50,395 nucleotides of DNA from JAJZQD01 sp021847735 (GCA_027324025.1 DAHVYW010000053.1:1-50395), one strand, 5' to 3'; positions 32,742 through 41,214 are shown, numbered from the stretch's first letter. A program made the numbers and translations. Notes: generated from the letters alone by a model not told the origin.

Positions 32742-32860
32742 GGGCTTCTGCCCGGTACTCGCCCGTTTCACCAATGTCCTCGCGTACATGCCAGTACGCA
32801 TCAGGCTTTCGGCGAAACGGGTTTCACGTTATACCCGTTTTTGGCCGCAGGGGGAAGCCC
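32742..32860 (+). promoter_or_regulatory. Candidate attenuator with mutually exclusive stems
   Basis: In the khpA-ylqD gap, CCCGTTTC (32762-32769) can pair with GAAACGGG (32814-32821), enclosing GCGTAC/GTACGC (32782-32787, 32794-32799). The same 3' strand, AAACGGGT (32815-32822), can instead pair with ACCCGTTT (32833-32840) followed by a T run, a terminator-like hairpin. An outer stem GGGCTTC/GAAGCCC (32742-32748, 32854-32860) closes the region. The two inner pairings exclude each other, as in riboswitches and attenuators. Confidence 0.5.
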
Positions 32861-32899
32861 TGTGGCAAGGCATCGGTTAATGTGCGGTGGAGGTATTAT

Positions 32900-33334
32900 A
32901 TGACAGCAGGATTGACGATTAAAAGGCAGGTACTGGTAAGGGTGAAAGTCACCGAGGATTTTAAGAAAAAGATGGCTTCTGAGGTTCAGGAAGCTGTGAA
33001 AAGGCTGGATGCTGAACTGCAGCAGCTGGATTTTCAGGTAAAACGCATGGCGGCCGAGTTAGAAAAGAAAAACCCGGCCGCCATACCCGCGGCCAAACAG
33101 CATGTGGAAAACGAAAAACAGAAGCGGGTACAGGCTAAGGCCAAACTTACGGAACAGTTAAAAAACATTGGGAAAATGGCTATTGGTGCTGAAGTGGTTC
33201 AGGGGACCCTGGAATCAATGACCCAAATCAACGTCGGTGACGACTGGAACGATATTATGGGTATGGAAGTTGTGGTTTGTGACAACAAGATTATTGAAAT
33301 CAGAAGGAGAATAAACGATTCTTATGAATGCTAA
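32900..33334 (+). CDS. ylqD: YlqD family protein
   Basis: ATG 32900 with GTGGAGG gives 144 residues; an open frame back to 32774 passes through the structured leader and is rejected. The protein has an N-terminal strand segment (LTIKRQVLVRVKVTEDFK), a long coiled coil at about 20-90 (KRLDAELQQLDFQVKRMAAE) and a C-terminal small beta domain. This is the YlqD family, of unknown function, always found between khpA and rimM. It overlaps rimM by 11 bases, so their translation is coupled. Confidence 0.88.
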   Translation: MTAGLTIKRQVLVRVKVTEDFKKKMASEVQEAVKRLDAELQQLDFQVKRMAAELEKKNPAAIPAAKQHVENEKQKRVQAKAKLTEQLKNIGKMAIGAEVVQGTLESMTQINVGDDWNDIMGMEVVVCDNKIIEIRRRINDSYEC

Positions 33335-33836
33335 CCTGATTTCAGTTGGGGAGATAATAAACACACATGGTATAAAAGGGGAACTCAAGGTCAGGCCCCT
33401 TACCGATTTTCCTGAGCGTTTTGAGACAAGCAGCGTCCTGTTGATGGAGAAGGACGGTCAGACAAAGCAATTGACCGTTGAAAGAGCCAGGCCGCAAAAA
33501 AATATGCTGATAATAAAATTCAAAGAAATACCTGATATGGGCTCCGCAGAAGAGCTTAAGGGCGGAATGCTTAAAATTACCAGGGATCAGCTTCCCGAAC
33601 TGCCGGAAGACACCTATTACATTTTTGAAATCATCGGGTTGGAAGTCCGTACCGAAGACGGCCGTATTCTTGGCAGGGTAAGGGATATTACCCAGACTGG
33701 AAGTAATGACGTCTATATCGTTGCCGGGCAGACCAAGGAATACTTAATACCCGGTCTGAAGGAAGTGGTAAAGTCCCTGGACAAAGAAAAGGGAGTTATG
33801 GTCATCAAACCCCTAGACGGGCTGCTTGAAATATAA
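33324..33836 (+). CDS. rimM: 16S rRNA processing protein RimM
   Basis: The 170-residue protein starts with the ISVGEIINTHGIKGELKV block typical of RimM, followed by a PRC-barrel C-terminal domain (residues about 95-170, YYIFEIIGLEVRT). RimM helps mature the 3' domain of 16S rRNA and binds S19. The ATG lies inside the end of ylqD, and a rimM-trmD order follows as in nearly all Firmicutes. Confidence 0.95.
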   Translation: MNANLISVGEIINTHGIKGELKVRPLTDFPERFETSSVLLMEKDGQTKQLTVERARPQKNMLIIKFKEIPDMGSAEELKGGMLKITRDQLPELPEDTYYIFEIIGLEVRTEDGRILGRVRDITQTGSNDVYIVAGQTKEYLIPGLKEVVKSLDKEKGVMVIKPLDGLLEI

Positions 33837-33878
33837 CGTTATTCCCTTTGGTGAATGATTCGAAACTGGGTGAATGAT

Positions 33879-34619
33879 ATGAAAATAGACATTTTAACCC
33901 TTTTCCCGGAAATGTTTGAAGGTCCGTTGACCTCAAGTATTATTAAAAGGGCAAGGGACAAAGGGTTGTTAGATATTAATATGACAAACATCCGCGATTT
34001 TGCCTATGACAAGCACAGGGTTGTGGATGATTATCCTTTCGGCGGTGGTGCGGGGATGGTCATGAAACCCGAACCCATATTTGAAGCCGTAGAATTTGTA
34101 AGGAGAAAGGGCGGTCCTTCGACTCCACGGGTAATCCTGCTCTGCCCGCAGGGGAAGGTTTTTAATCAGGAGATGGCCAAGAACCTGGTCAAGGAAACGC
34201 ATCTGATTTTGATTTGCGGACATTACGAGGGTATCGACGAACGTGTACGGGAAAAACTGGTTGATGAGGAGATTTCAATTGGCGATTTCGTCCTGACAGG
34301 TGGGGAAATTCCAGCCATGGTGTTAGTGGATTCCCTGTCCCGGATGATCCCAGGGGTGCTTAAGGAAGAGGAGTCATTTTTAACAGATTCCTTTTATGAC
34401 GGGCTTTTGGAGTATCCGCAGTATACTCGCCCCAGGGAATATGAGGGGATGACGGTTCCCGAAATCCTTTTGAGCGGTGACCATGAAAAAATCCGGGTGT
34501 GGCGGCGGCGGATGTCTCTAAAGAGGACCCTTAAACGAAGGCCAGACCTGCTCAAAAAGTCAGCCCTGGCCGAAGAGGATAAAAAGCTGCTGCAAATGTT
34601 GAAGGACGAAGAGGCTTAG
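33879..34619 (+). CDS. trmD: tRNA (guanine37-N1)-methyltransferase TrmD
   Basis: ATG 33879 with GGTGA upstream gives 246 residues; a frame to 33855 adds eight unlikely residues. The SPOUT trefoil-knot signatures are present: PFGGGAGMVMKPEP, LLCPQGKVFNQ, GHYEGIDERV (114-123) and EISIGDFVLTGGE. It makes m1G37, which prevents frameshifting. The region GGTGAATGAT occurs twice just upstream, only one copy being the ribosome site. The next gene is another SPOUT-type methyltransferase. Confidence 0.96.
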   Translation: MKIDILTLFPEMFEGPLTSSIIKRARDKGLLDINMTNIRDFAYDKHRVVDDYPFGGGAGMVMKPEPIFEAVEFVRRKGGPSTPRVILLCPQGKVFNQEMAKNLVKETHLILICGHYEGIDERVREKLVDEEISIGDFVLTGGEIPAMVLVDSLSRMIPGVLKEEESFLTDSFYDGLLEYPQYTRPREYEGMTVPEILLSGDHEKIRVWRRRMSLKRTLKRRPDLLKKSALAEEDKKLLQMLKDEEA

Positions 34620-34687
34620 ACGAATACACCGGTCTTTGAGATGCGGGAAATTAATGGCATAAACCGTGCTGCAAGGGGGTAAAATAT

Positions 34688-35287
34688 TTGAGCTTACAAA
34701 TCCAGCCAAATGTGTATATAGGATTACTTCATTACCCGGTTTACAATAAGAATATGGATGTGATATCCACATCTGTCACTAACCTTGATATCCACGACAT
34801 AGCCAGGATTTCCTGTACCTACGGTGTCCGCCGGTATTACGTTATACACCCCCTGGAGACCCAGAGGAAGCTTATCGGGGATATTTTGGACTACTGGCAA
34901 AAGGGATATGGCGCCCAATACAACATGGACAGAAAGACTGCTTTTGATAAAGTTGCCCTGATTCCCAGCCTGGAAGAAACTCTTGCTGAAATCGGGCGGG
35001 AAAACGGCCGGGACCCGGTTTTGATAACAACAGATGCCCGGGTGTACCCCAATACAATCGGGTATCAGGATATGCGGCAGAAGTTTGCTGACGGAAATCC
35101 GTACCTGGTCCTTTTCGGAACGGGCTGGGGCATAGAAAAAGATACTATGCAAAAGAGTGACTACATCCTGGAACCTGTATACGGTCCCGGTGAATACAAC
35201 CACTTAAGTGTTAGAAGCGCGGTGGCAATTATCCTGGACAGGCTTTTGGGTGAACAGTGGTGGGGACAGGCGGGGGTATTAGAATAA
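34688..35287 (+). CDS. SPOUT-type RNA methyltransferase (YlqD-trmD operon type)
   Basis: TTG 34688 (GGGGGT upstream) gives 199 residues. This is the family annotated as SAM-dependent RNA methyltransferase, common in Thermotoga and clostridia right after trmD. The knot motifs are LVLFGTGWGI and GPGEYNHLSVRSAVAIILDR, with the first 80 residues containing VTNLDIHDIARIS and YYVIHPLETQ. The modified nucleotide is not known. It is the last gene before the rplS promoter, and is separated from rplS by a leader. Confidence 0.85.
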   Translation: MSLQIQPNVYIGLLHYPVYNKNMDVISTSVTNLDIHDIARISCTYGVRRYYVIHPLETQRKLIGDILDYWQKGYGAQYNMDRKTAFDKVALIPSLEETLAEIGRENGRDPVLITTDARVYPNTIGYQDMRQKFADGNPYLVLFGTGWGIEKDTMQKSDYILEPVYGPGEYNHLSVRSAVAIILDRLLGEQWWGQAGVLE

Positions 35288-35308
35288 CTTATTGTTAGAA
35301 AAACTTGC

Positions 35309-35337
35309 TTGTAAATCCAGCATTGTCGTGATATAAT
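35309..35337 (+). promoter_or_regulatory. rplS promoter
   Basis: TTGTAA (35309-35314) and TATAAT (35332-35337) are 17 bp apart and precede the rplS leader. Confidence 0.8.
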
Positions 35338-35344
35338 ATTTGAT

Positions 35345-35448
35345 GTTAGTCACCCGGAACCTTCATCCTAAAGGTTGCGGGTAAAGAAGGACGGTCCTCT
35401 GCCCGGATAAGCACAGGTTATGAACGTCCCAAGGAAGGAGGGCAAGCA
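35345..35448 (+). promoter_or_regulatory. Candidate ribosomal protein L19 leader
   Basis: The 5' UTR holds a hairpin CCCG-AACCTT/AAGGTT-CGGG (35353-35381), and GGACG (35389-35393) can pair with CGTCC (35425-35429) just before the ribosome site. Firmicutes rplS messages often carry an L19 leader that binds L19 for feedback control. I could not confirm the consensus. Confidence 0.55.
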
Positions 35449-35450
35449 TA

Positions 35451-35795
35451 ATGGATGTTATTAGATTACTTGAAGAAGAACAAATGAAAAGTGAATTGAC
35501 GGATTTCAAGCCCGGAGATACCGTGAAAATCCACGTAAAAGTTGTCGAGGGCGGTAGAGAAAGAATCCAGGTATTTGAAGGGGTTGTAATTAAGAGACGT
35601 GGTGGAGGTATGAGAGAAACCTTCACTGTACGCAGAATCTCATATGGAGTAGGCGTTGAAAGGACTTTTCCGTTACACTCCCCCCGAATCGACAAAATCG
35701 TAGTGGTCCGGAGAGGTAAAGTACGGAGGGCCAGACTGTTTTACCTTAGAAAACTTAGAGGTAAAGCTGCCAGAATTAAGGAACAGCATAGGTAA
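35451..35795 (+). CDS. rplS: 50S ribosomal protein L19
   Basis: The 114-residue protein has the L19 blocks FKPGDTVKIHVKVVEGGRER, FEGVVIKRRGGG and FTVRRISYGVGVERTFPLHS. It lies at the subunit interface. AAGGAGGG is the ribosome site. It has its own promoter, leader and terminator, so L19 can be set apart from the upstream trmD operon. Confidence 0.97.
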   Translation: MDVIRLLEEEQMKSELTDFKPGDTVKIHVKVVEGGRERIQVFEGVVIKRRGGGMRETFTVRRISYGVGVERTFPLHSPRIDKIVVVRRGKVRRARLFYLRKLRGKAARIKEQHR

Positions 35796-35799
35796 AATA

Positions 35800-35826
35800 A
35801 AGGGACTGGGTGACAGTCCCTTTTTG
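35800..35826 (+). terminator. Intrinsic terminator after rplS
   Basis: AGGGACT pairs with AGTCCCT (35801-35821) around a GGGTGAC loop, followed by TTTTT. Confidence 0.9.
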
Positions 35827-35891
35827 TCTTTTGGACAGGGTTTCGCGAAACTACCGTTTTCACAGCCTTTTTTCAGGAGGAGGAAATACCA

Positions 35892-36539
35892 GTGACAGAA
35901 CACGGTGTCGAAGATTCGCAACAAAATAACGAACAAGATTTTCAGGGAAAAAAAGTAGATAATAATTACCCCCCGGACCAGGGAAAAGCTGAAGCACCGG
36001 AAGTAGTGGCAACCGGGGACACCATCGGACAAAAGGGGTTTTATCGCGAAGTCCTGGAAGCTGTTGTCATTGCTGTTATACTGGCAACAGTAATCAGAGT
36101 TTTCCTGTTTCAGTTTTTTGTTATCCCGACCGGTTCTATGGAACCTACCCTAACCGAAGGTGACATGATTGTGGTAAATAAGATTGTCTTCCGGTTTGCC
36201 AAGCCTCAGCGGGGGGATGTCACAGTCTTTAAATACCCCGTTGACCCCAAACGCGTTTTTGTCAAAAGGCTTATAGGTTTACCCGGAGAAGTTGTTCAGA
36301 TAAAGGAAAGTACTTTATATATTAACGGCAGGGTAGTGGAACAGCCGTATTTACCGAAAGGGCTGAGATACCAAGACTTTGGCCCGGTAAGGGTGTCGAA
36401 TGGCAGTTACTTTATGATGGGTGACAACAGAAACAACAGCCAGGACAGCCGGTTTTGGGGAACTCTGCCCAGGGAAAACATTATCGGTAAGGCCATATTC
36501 ATTTATTGGCCGATTAGCAGAATAAGGGTGTTGCATTAA
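35892..36539 (+). CDS. lepB: Signal peptidase I
   Basis: GTG 35892 with AGGAGGAGG gives 215 residues. One membrane span lies at about 54-74. The catalytic pair is S82 (PTGSMEPTL) and K125 (RVFVKRLIG), and the GDNRNNSQDSR block is present. It removes signal peptides outside the membrane. The first 50 residues are a polar, acid- and glutamine-rich cytoplasmic tail not found in the shorter Bacillus enzymes. In Peptococcaceae lepB is commonly found between rplS and rbgA. Confidence 0.95.
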   Translation: MTEHGVEDSQQNNEQDFQGKKVDNNYPPDQGKAEAPEVVATGDTIGQKGFYREVLEAVVIAVILATVIRVFLFQFFVIPTGSMEPTLTEGDMIVVNKIVFRFAKPQRGDVTVFKYPVDPKRVFVKRLIGLPGEVVQIKESTLYINGRVVEQPYLPKGLRYQDFGPVRVSNGSYFMMGDNRNNSQDSRFWGTLPRENIIGKAIFIYWPISRIRVLH

Positions 36540-36565
36540 AGTTATCTAACATGGCAGGTGATCTA

Positions 36566-37420
36566 ATGGAATTGGGCACCATACATTGGTATCCCGGGCA
36601 TATGGTTAAAGCCCGCAAAATGGTTCAGGAAAATCTTAAACTGGTGGATGTGGCAGTCGAGTTATTGGATGCCCGAATCCCAATAAGCAGCCGGAATCCC
36701 AACATAGATGAGATTCTCGGTGGCAAACCGAGAATCACGGTTTTAAACAAAGCCGACCTTGCGGACAGAGCGCAGACGGAGAAATGGAAACTGCATTTCC
36801 TCGAGGAGCGCGGCTGCCCGTGTATTCCCATTGATTCCAATGCCGGTAAAGGTATCAACTACCTGATTAGCGCTGCCCAGGATCTGGCCGCCGCAGTGAT
36901 CGAAAGACTTGTGGCCAAAGGCAGGAAACCGCGGCCTGTGAGGCTAATGATGGTTGGGATACCTAATGTAGGCAAATCTTCCCTGATAAACCGGTTAGCG
37001 GGAAGGGGGTCTACCAGGACTGGTGACAGGCCCGGAATGACGAGGGGCAAACAGTGGATAAGAGTCGGAAAAGGGTTGGAAATGCTGGATACTCCGGGTA
37101 TCCTGTGGCCAAAGTTTGAGGACCCCGAGGTAGGCTTCAGGCTGGCGGTCACAGGGGCTATCAAGGATGAAATAATTAATATCGAACAGGTTACTATAAG
37201 ATTAATCCAAATCCTGGCGGTGAGTGAGCCTGAGAAAATTCTGGCCAGGTACAAGCTTGAAGAACTGGATGAAGACCCGTCAGAGATCCTTAGAAAAATC
37301 GGGATTAAGAGAGGGTGCCTGGTTTCCGGGGGAAATGTTGATACTCTCAAAACTGCCGCCATTGTTCTAAACGAGTTTAGAGGCGGTAAAATCGGGCTTT
37401 TTACATTGGATAGAATTTAG
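36566..37420 (+). CDS. rbgA: Ribosome biogenesis GTPase RbgA (YlqF)
   Basis: ATG 36566 with AGGTGA gives 284 residues; an ATG at 36551 lacks a ribosome site. The motifs are circularly permuted as in RbgA: G4 NKAD (61-64) comes first, then G1 GIPNVGKSS (131-139), G2 RPGMTR and G3 DTPG (175-178). It acts in late 50S assembly. The N-terminal start ELGTIHWYPGHMVKARK is typical. It is cotranscribed with lepB (26 bases apart) and is followed by a hairpin-rich spacer before rnhB. Confidence 0.95.
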   Translation: MELGTIHWYPGHMVKARKMVQENLKLVDVAVELLDARIPISSRNPNIDEILGGKPRITVLNKADLADRAQTEKWKLHFLEERGCPCIPIDSNAGKGINYLISAAQDLAAAVIERLVAKGRKPRPVRLMMVGIPNVGKSSLINRLAGRGSTRTGDRPGMTRGKQWIRVGKGLEMLDTPGILWPKFEDPEVGFRLAVTGAIKDEIINIEQVTIRLIQILAVSEPEKILARYKLEELDEDPSEILRKIGIKRGCLVSGGNVDTLKTAAIVLNEFRGGKIGLFTLDRI

Positions 37421-37664
37421 TGTTTGCGAAAAAGCATATCTGCCTCGTTCCGCATTGAGCGGAGCGAGGGTCAATGGTTGGTTTGCGGGGTTTTCCCGCA
37501 AACCTTCCGATTTTGTTGGCCTGTATCCACTACTTCCTATTACCACCAGTAATTGCTCGGACAGGAGTGAACTTTTTTGCGTCTGCCGGAAGGTTTTTTG
37601 AAATATAAGAAGAAAAAATAACTTGTTACCACTCTTGTTATCACTGATTTGTCATGGAGGCAGT
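37421..37664. other. Hairpin-rich intergenic spacer before rnhB
   Basis: Two adjacent hairpins are visible: CCTCGTTCCGC/GCGGAGCGAGG at about 37443-37468 and GGTTTGCGGG/CCCGCAAACC at 37480-37504. The second belongs to a small set of GTTTGC palindromes also at 18-34 and 49851-49867. No gene with a ribosome site is seen here. Confidence 0.6.
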
Positions 37665-38465
37665 ATGGAGTTTCATGAAATGCCGGTGGGTGAAATACAA
37701 AGGCTTTTAAAAGAACGGGGCCTACTATTAACGGATGACGAGTTAACGGCCCTCAGTGGTGACCCGCGGGCAGGTGTGCGTAAAATATATCAACAGTTTT
37801 GCCGCCAGCGGGCTTTAATGGACAAAGAGAACCTCCGCCTGGAAGCCATGGATTTGTATGAAAAAGAAGCCAGACGAAAAGGGTTTGCGCTGATAGCCGG
37901 TATTGACGAGGTCGGCCGCGGGCCTCTGGCCGGGCCTGTGGTGACTGCCGCCGTGATACTGCCGGAAAAGTGCCGGATTTCGGGTATAGACGACTCCAAA
38001 AAAGTGCCGCCTGGAAGAAGAGAGAAGCTCTACCATGAAATTGTGGGACAGGCCGTCTGTTGGGCGGTGGGGATGGCAACCGTCGAGGAAATAGACAGCC
38101 TGAATATTCTCCAGGCCACCCTGCTGGCAATGCGCAGGGCTCTCGGGGGTCTCAGCCCTGCGCCTGAATATGTATTGGTTGACGCTGTTAGAATCCCGGG
38201 GATAGGCACACCCCAACTGCCGATTATAAAAGGTGACGGCAAAAGTGTTACCATTGCAGCCGCTTCAATAGTTGCCAAGGTTACCCGGGACCGGATGATG
38301 GAAGATTTTGATGGACAGTTCCCGGGGTATGGGTTTGCCCAGAACAAAGGTTACGGTACTTCCGACCACATTGAAGCCCTCAAAAAAAATGGTTGCTGCA
38401 AATTGCACAGGAAGACTTTTATTAAGAATTTTTTAGTTTCAGAGGCTTATGGGAGCCTTTGGTAA
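37665..38465 (+). CDS. rnhB: Ribonuclease HII
   Basis: ATG 37665 with ATGGAGG gives 266 residues, including an N-terminal extension of about 70 residues typical of Firmicutes RNase HII. The active site reads IDEVGRGPLAGPV (D81, E82), LVDAVRIPG (D173) and VTRDR (D209). It removes ribonucleotides from DNA. In Bacillus it also follows ylqF. In many relatives yraN is its near neighbour, but here an HD-GYP gene and the nuo operon intervene. Confidence 0.95.
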   Translation: MEFHEMPVGEIQRLLKERGLLLTDDELTALSGDPRAGVRKIYQQFCRQRALMDKENLRLEAMDLYEKEARRKGFALIAGIDEVGRGPLAGPVVTAAVILPEKCRISGIDDSKKVPPGRREKLYHEIVGQAVCWAVGMATVEEIDSLNILQATLLAMRRALGGLSPAPEYVLVDAVRIPGIGTPQLPIIKGDGKSVTIAAASIVAKVTRDRMMEDFDGQFPGYGFAQNKGYGTSDHIEALKKNGCCKLHRKTFIKNFLVSEAYGSLW

Positions 38466-38612
38466 CAATAGGAACTAAAAAAGTACACAAAAGTACAAAA
38501 GATACTGAATTTTTGGCAATTTTCTTTTAATAAGAAGGGATTTTTGGTTCCGGTATAGAATATATATTAACTGTCTTTGGATAAAAGCTAAATCTCCGGA
38601 GGGGGACGCCGG

Positions 38613-39758
38613 GTGAAGAGGATTGCCATATACAACATTAAGCCCGAAATGATACTTGCAAAAGAGGTGTACAGCCGGGACGGCCGGCTTCTTTTGTGTA
38701 AGGGTTCGGCTCTTAATCAGGAGTGGGTTGACAAGCTGGCGGATTACGGTATCCCTACGGTGTACGTCGAAGGGGGCTCCGCCGGAAATGAAGTTTCTGT
38801 TGAAGGAAGCAAACCTGCTAAAGGAATGGAAGAACTAAAACGAATGTATCAGGGCAATGTTCCTGACATGATAACCATAGAAGTCAGAGAAGAGGCCGAA
38901 CGGGTAGTTCAGGAGATAATGCAGGATGTTAAAACCGGCCGCCTGATTAAAACCAACAAAGCCCGCAAAGTTGTAGAGAACATTGTTACCCAGCTTATAA
39001 ACAACAGGCATATTGTCGGCAAGCTTGCCGACATCAGGATTCTTGACGATTACACTTTTGCCCATTCGGTGAATGTCTGCATTCTGTCTATTTCCACAGG
39101 AATTATTATGGGTTATTCCAAGATCAGGCTGCGTGAGTTGGGAATAGGAGCGCTGCTCCACGACGTCGGGAAAATGAGGATTCCCGATGAAATCCTGAAT
39201 AAACGTGGTCCGCTGACTGAGAAAGAGTTTGAGGAAATTAAGAAGCACACAATCCTGGGATATGAACTCCTCAGTGAACACCCAGATATTACTTCAAATG
39301 CCGCCAGGATTTCAATACAGCATCATGAGTGCTATAACGGTTCCGGATATCCCTGGGGAGTCAGGGATGAAGAAGTCCACGAGTATTCCAAGATAGTCGC
39401 TATTGCGGATGTTTATGATGCCCTAACAGCGGACAGGGTCTATAAAAACGCCATTTTGCCGTATGAGGCCATGGAGATTATCATTGCTTCCAGCGGATAC
39501 CAGTTTGACCCCAAAACCCTCAGGCTATTTGTTGAAAACAGTGAGATTTACCCCGTCGGCAGTACTGTTGAGTTGAGTACCGGGGACGTCGGCATGGTTG
39601 TGAATGTTAACCGGGCTTTGCCGACAAGGCCGGTTGTCAAGCTGATAATCGATGCCGACGGAAAAGATATCACCAAAGAAATGCAAATTGATTTAATGAA
39701 TAATACTACAATTTTTGTGAAGAAGATTCTGAATTTCAGGAAAAAGGCCGGACTATAA
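38613..39758 (+). CDS. HD-GYP domain cyclic di-GMP phosphodiesterase
   Basis: GTG 38613 with CCGGAGGGGG gives 381 residues. HD is at 183-184 (LLHDVGK), HHE at 237-239 and GYP at 245-247 (HHECYNGSGYP; the canonical DGxGYP has Asp where this has Asn). The N-terminal 90 residues resemble a DUF3391-like segment, and a domain after residue 300 is beta-rich. It hydrolyses cyclic di-GMP. No membrane span or receiver domain is seen. It is followed by a long hairpin and then nuoA on the same strand. Confidence 0.9.
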   Translation: MKRIAIYNIKPEMILAKEVYSRDGRLLLCKGSALNQEWVDKLADYGIPTVYVEGGSAGNEVSVEGSKPAKGMEELKRMYQGNVPDMITIEVREEAERVVQEIMQDVKTGRLIKTNKARKVVENIVTQLINNRHIVGKLADIRILDDYTFAHSVNVCILSISTGIIMGYSKIRLRELGIGALLHDVGKMRIPDEILNKRGPLTEKEFEEIKKHTILGYELLSEHPDITSNAARISIQHHECYNGSGYPWGVRDEEVHEYSKIVAIADVYDALTADRVYKNAILPYEAMEIIIASSGYQFDPKTLRLFVENSEIYPVGSTVELSTGDVGMVVNVNRALPTRPVVKLIIDADGKDITKEMQIDLMNNTTIFVKKILNFRKKAGL

Positions 39759-39763
39759 CCTTA

Positions 39764-39848
39764 AAAGCAACCCACAACCAAAGCGTTGAATTTTGTGAAT
39801 ATTCAGTGAGTGACAAAATTCAAAATAGCTTTGGAGTGGGCGCTTTTA
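39764..39848 (+). promoter_or_regulatory. Long four-segment hairpin upstream of nuoA
   Basis: AAAAGC/GCTTTT (39764-39769, 39843-39848), CCCAC/GTGGG (39772-39776, 39837-39841), CCAAAGC/GCTTTGG (39779-39785, 39829-39835) and GAATTTTGT/ACAAAATTC (39789-39797, 39814-39822) stack in order to form one 85-base arm. It may be a terminator, a nuo leader or a palindromic mobile unit. Confidence 0.6.
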
Positions 39849-39906
39849 TGGATGTAGATAGAGGAAGTAGTTGTTTAATAAAAATAACAACGAAAGGAGG
39901 GTAACA

Positions 39907-40263
39907 ATGCTAACTAAGTTCGCAGGGGTAGTTATTATTGCAATCTGGGGGTTTGTATTTCCCTCAATATTGCTGGGCCTTTCTAAAGTTTTTCATCCTA
40001 AAAACCCTACGCCGACCAAACTGTTAACTTATGAGTGCGGTTTGGATACCCAGGGTGATACTTGGGTACAGTTTAAAGTCAGTTATTTTATGTATGCACT
40101 TATTTTCGTTGCTTTTGACGTTGAAACAATTTTCCTCTATCCCTGGGCGATAAAATTTCAGAGTCTAGGGTTGTTTGCCATTGTTGAAATGTTTATCTTT
40201 ATTGCAATTCTAGTAGTCGGGTTCTGGTACGCATGGAAGGAAGGAGCGTTAGAATGGATGTAA
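39907..40263 (+). CDS. nuoA: Complex I subunit NuoA
   Basis: ATG 39907 with AAAGGAGGG gives 118 residues and three membrane spans. The conserved loop YECGLDTQGD and FDVETIFLYPWA are diagnostic. It is part of the membrane arm next to the quinone site. A start at 39871 without ribosome site is rejected. It overlaps nuoB by 10 bases. It is the first gene of an operon running without interruption to nuoN. Confidence 0.95.
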   Translation: MLTKFAGVVIIAIWGFVFPSILLGLSKVFHPKNPTPTKLLTYECGLDTQGDTWVQFKVSYFMYALIFVAFDVETIFLYPWAIKFQSLGLFAIVEMFIFIAILVVGFWYAWKEGALEWM

Positions 40264-40766
40264 TAAAACCAAACCAAGTTGACGAGCTGGTTCACAACAA
40301 TGTTATCATGAGCACGGTTGACGCGGCGTTCAACTGGTGCCGGTCACGGTCCCTCTGGCCCTTGACTTTCGGTCTTGCCTGCTGTGCCATTGAAATGATG
40401 TCTTCCGCCGGGGGCAGGTTTGACCTTGCCCGGTTTGGGTCTGAGGTTTTTCGCCCGTCTCCGCGGCAGTGTGACCTGATGATTGTTGCCGGAACCGTTA
40501 CTAAAAAGATGCAGCCGATTGTTGCTCGTCTGTATGAACAAATGGCCGAGCCGAAATATGTATTGGCCATGGGAAGCTGCGCCATAAGCGGCGGCCCCTT
40601 TTGTGATTCCTATCACGTTGTTAAGGGGGCAGATACCTTTTTACCGGTAGATGTTTACGTTCCTGGATGCCCACCCAGGCCGGAAGCATTGATTTACGGG
40701 TTCCTCCAGTTGAGGGAAAAGGTTGCCAATCCTAGAAAAATCGCGAGGTTGAAACAACATGGATAA
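40254..40766 (+). CDS. nuoB: Complex I subunit NuoB, N2 cluster
   Basis: ATG 40254 with GGAAGGAG upstream gives 170 residues; an ATG at 40233 is itself just before this ribosome site. The four ligands of cluster N2 are visible: C43 and C44 (LACCAIEMM), C109 (GSCAISGG) and C139 (VPGCPPRPE). It passes electrons to quinone. It overlaps nuoC by eight bases. Confidence 0.96.
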   Translation: MDVIKPNQVDELVHNNVIMSTVDAAFNWCRSRSLWPLTFGLACCAIEMMSSAGGRFDLARFGSEVFRPSPRQCDLMIVAGTVTKKMQPIVARLYEQMAEPKYVLAMGSCAISGGPFCDSYHVVKGADTFLPVDVYVPGCPPRPEALIYGFLQLREKVANPRKIARLKQHG

Positions 40767-41214
40767 AATCGTTGATCGTGAAGCTCTAGTGGGCGAGCTC
40801 AATCAAAAGTTTGGCAACTGTGCCGAAATATTCGAAGACAATACCAACCAGTCCATTAAGGTTATGCCCGAAAAACTTGTTGATGTTATGACGGAGTTAA
40901 GAGATAATCCCAAGTACGACTTTAAAGTTCTGGTGAATCTCAATTCTGTGGATTATCCCGAGAATTTCACTGTGGTTTATCATTTGAATTCACTGACCTA
41001 CCTGCATAAAGCCACGGTTAAGGTTGTATTAGATAAAGCAAATCCTCAGGTTCCATCGATAACTTCAGTTTGGAAGGCTGCCAATGTTCAGGAAAGAGAA
41101 GCCTATGACTTGATGGGGATAGTTTTTACCGGACACCCCAACCTGAAACGAATTTTACTGGCTGATGATTGGGTAGGCCATCCCCTGCGTAAGGATTATA
41201 ATTTGCAAGCATAG
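40759..41214 (+). CDS. nuoC: Complex I subunit NuoC
   Basis: The 151-residue protein carries the C-terminal signature EREAYDLMGIVFTGHPNLKRIL, close to the standard ERExxDLxGixFxGHPxLxRil. It is a hydrophilic connecting subunit beside NuoD. It is separate from nuoD (no NuoCD fusion) and overlaps nuoB by eight bases. Confidence 0.95.
   Translation: MDKIVDREALVGELNQKFGNCAEIFEDNTNQSIKVMPEKLVDVMTELRDNPKYDFKVLVNLNSVDYPENFTVVYHLNSLTYLHKATVKVVLDKANPQVPSITSVWKAANVQEREAYDLMGIVFTGHPNLKRILLADDWVGHPLRKDYNLQA

Noticed and set aside
32774..32899. N-terminal extension of ylqD
   Set aside because: The extension crosses the hairpin region and the good ribosome site lies just before ATG 32900.
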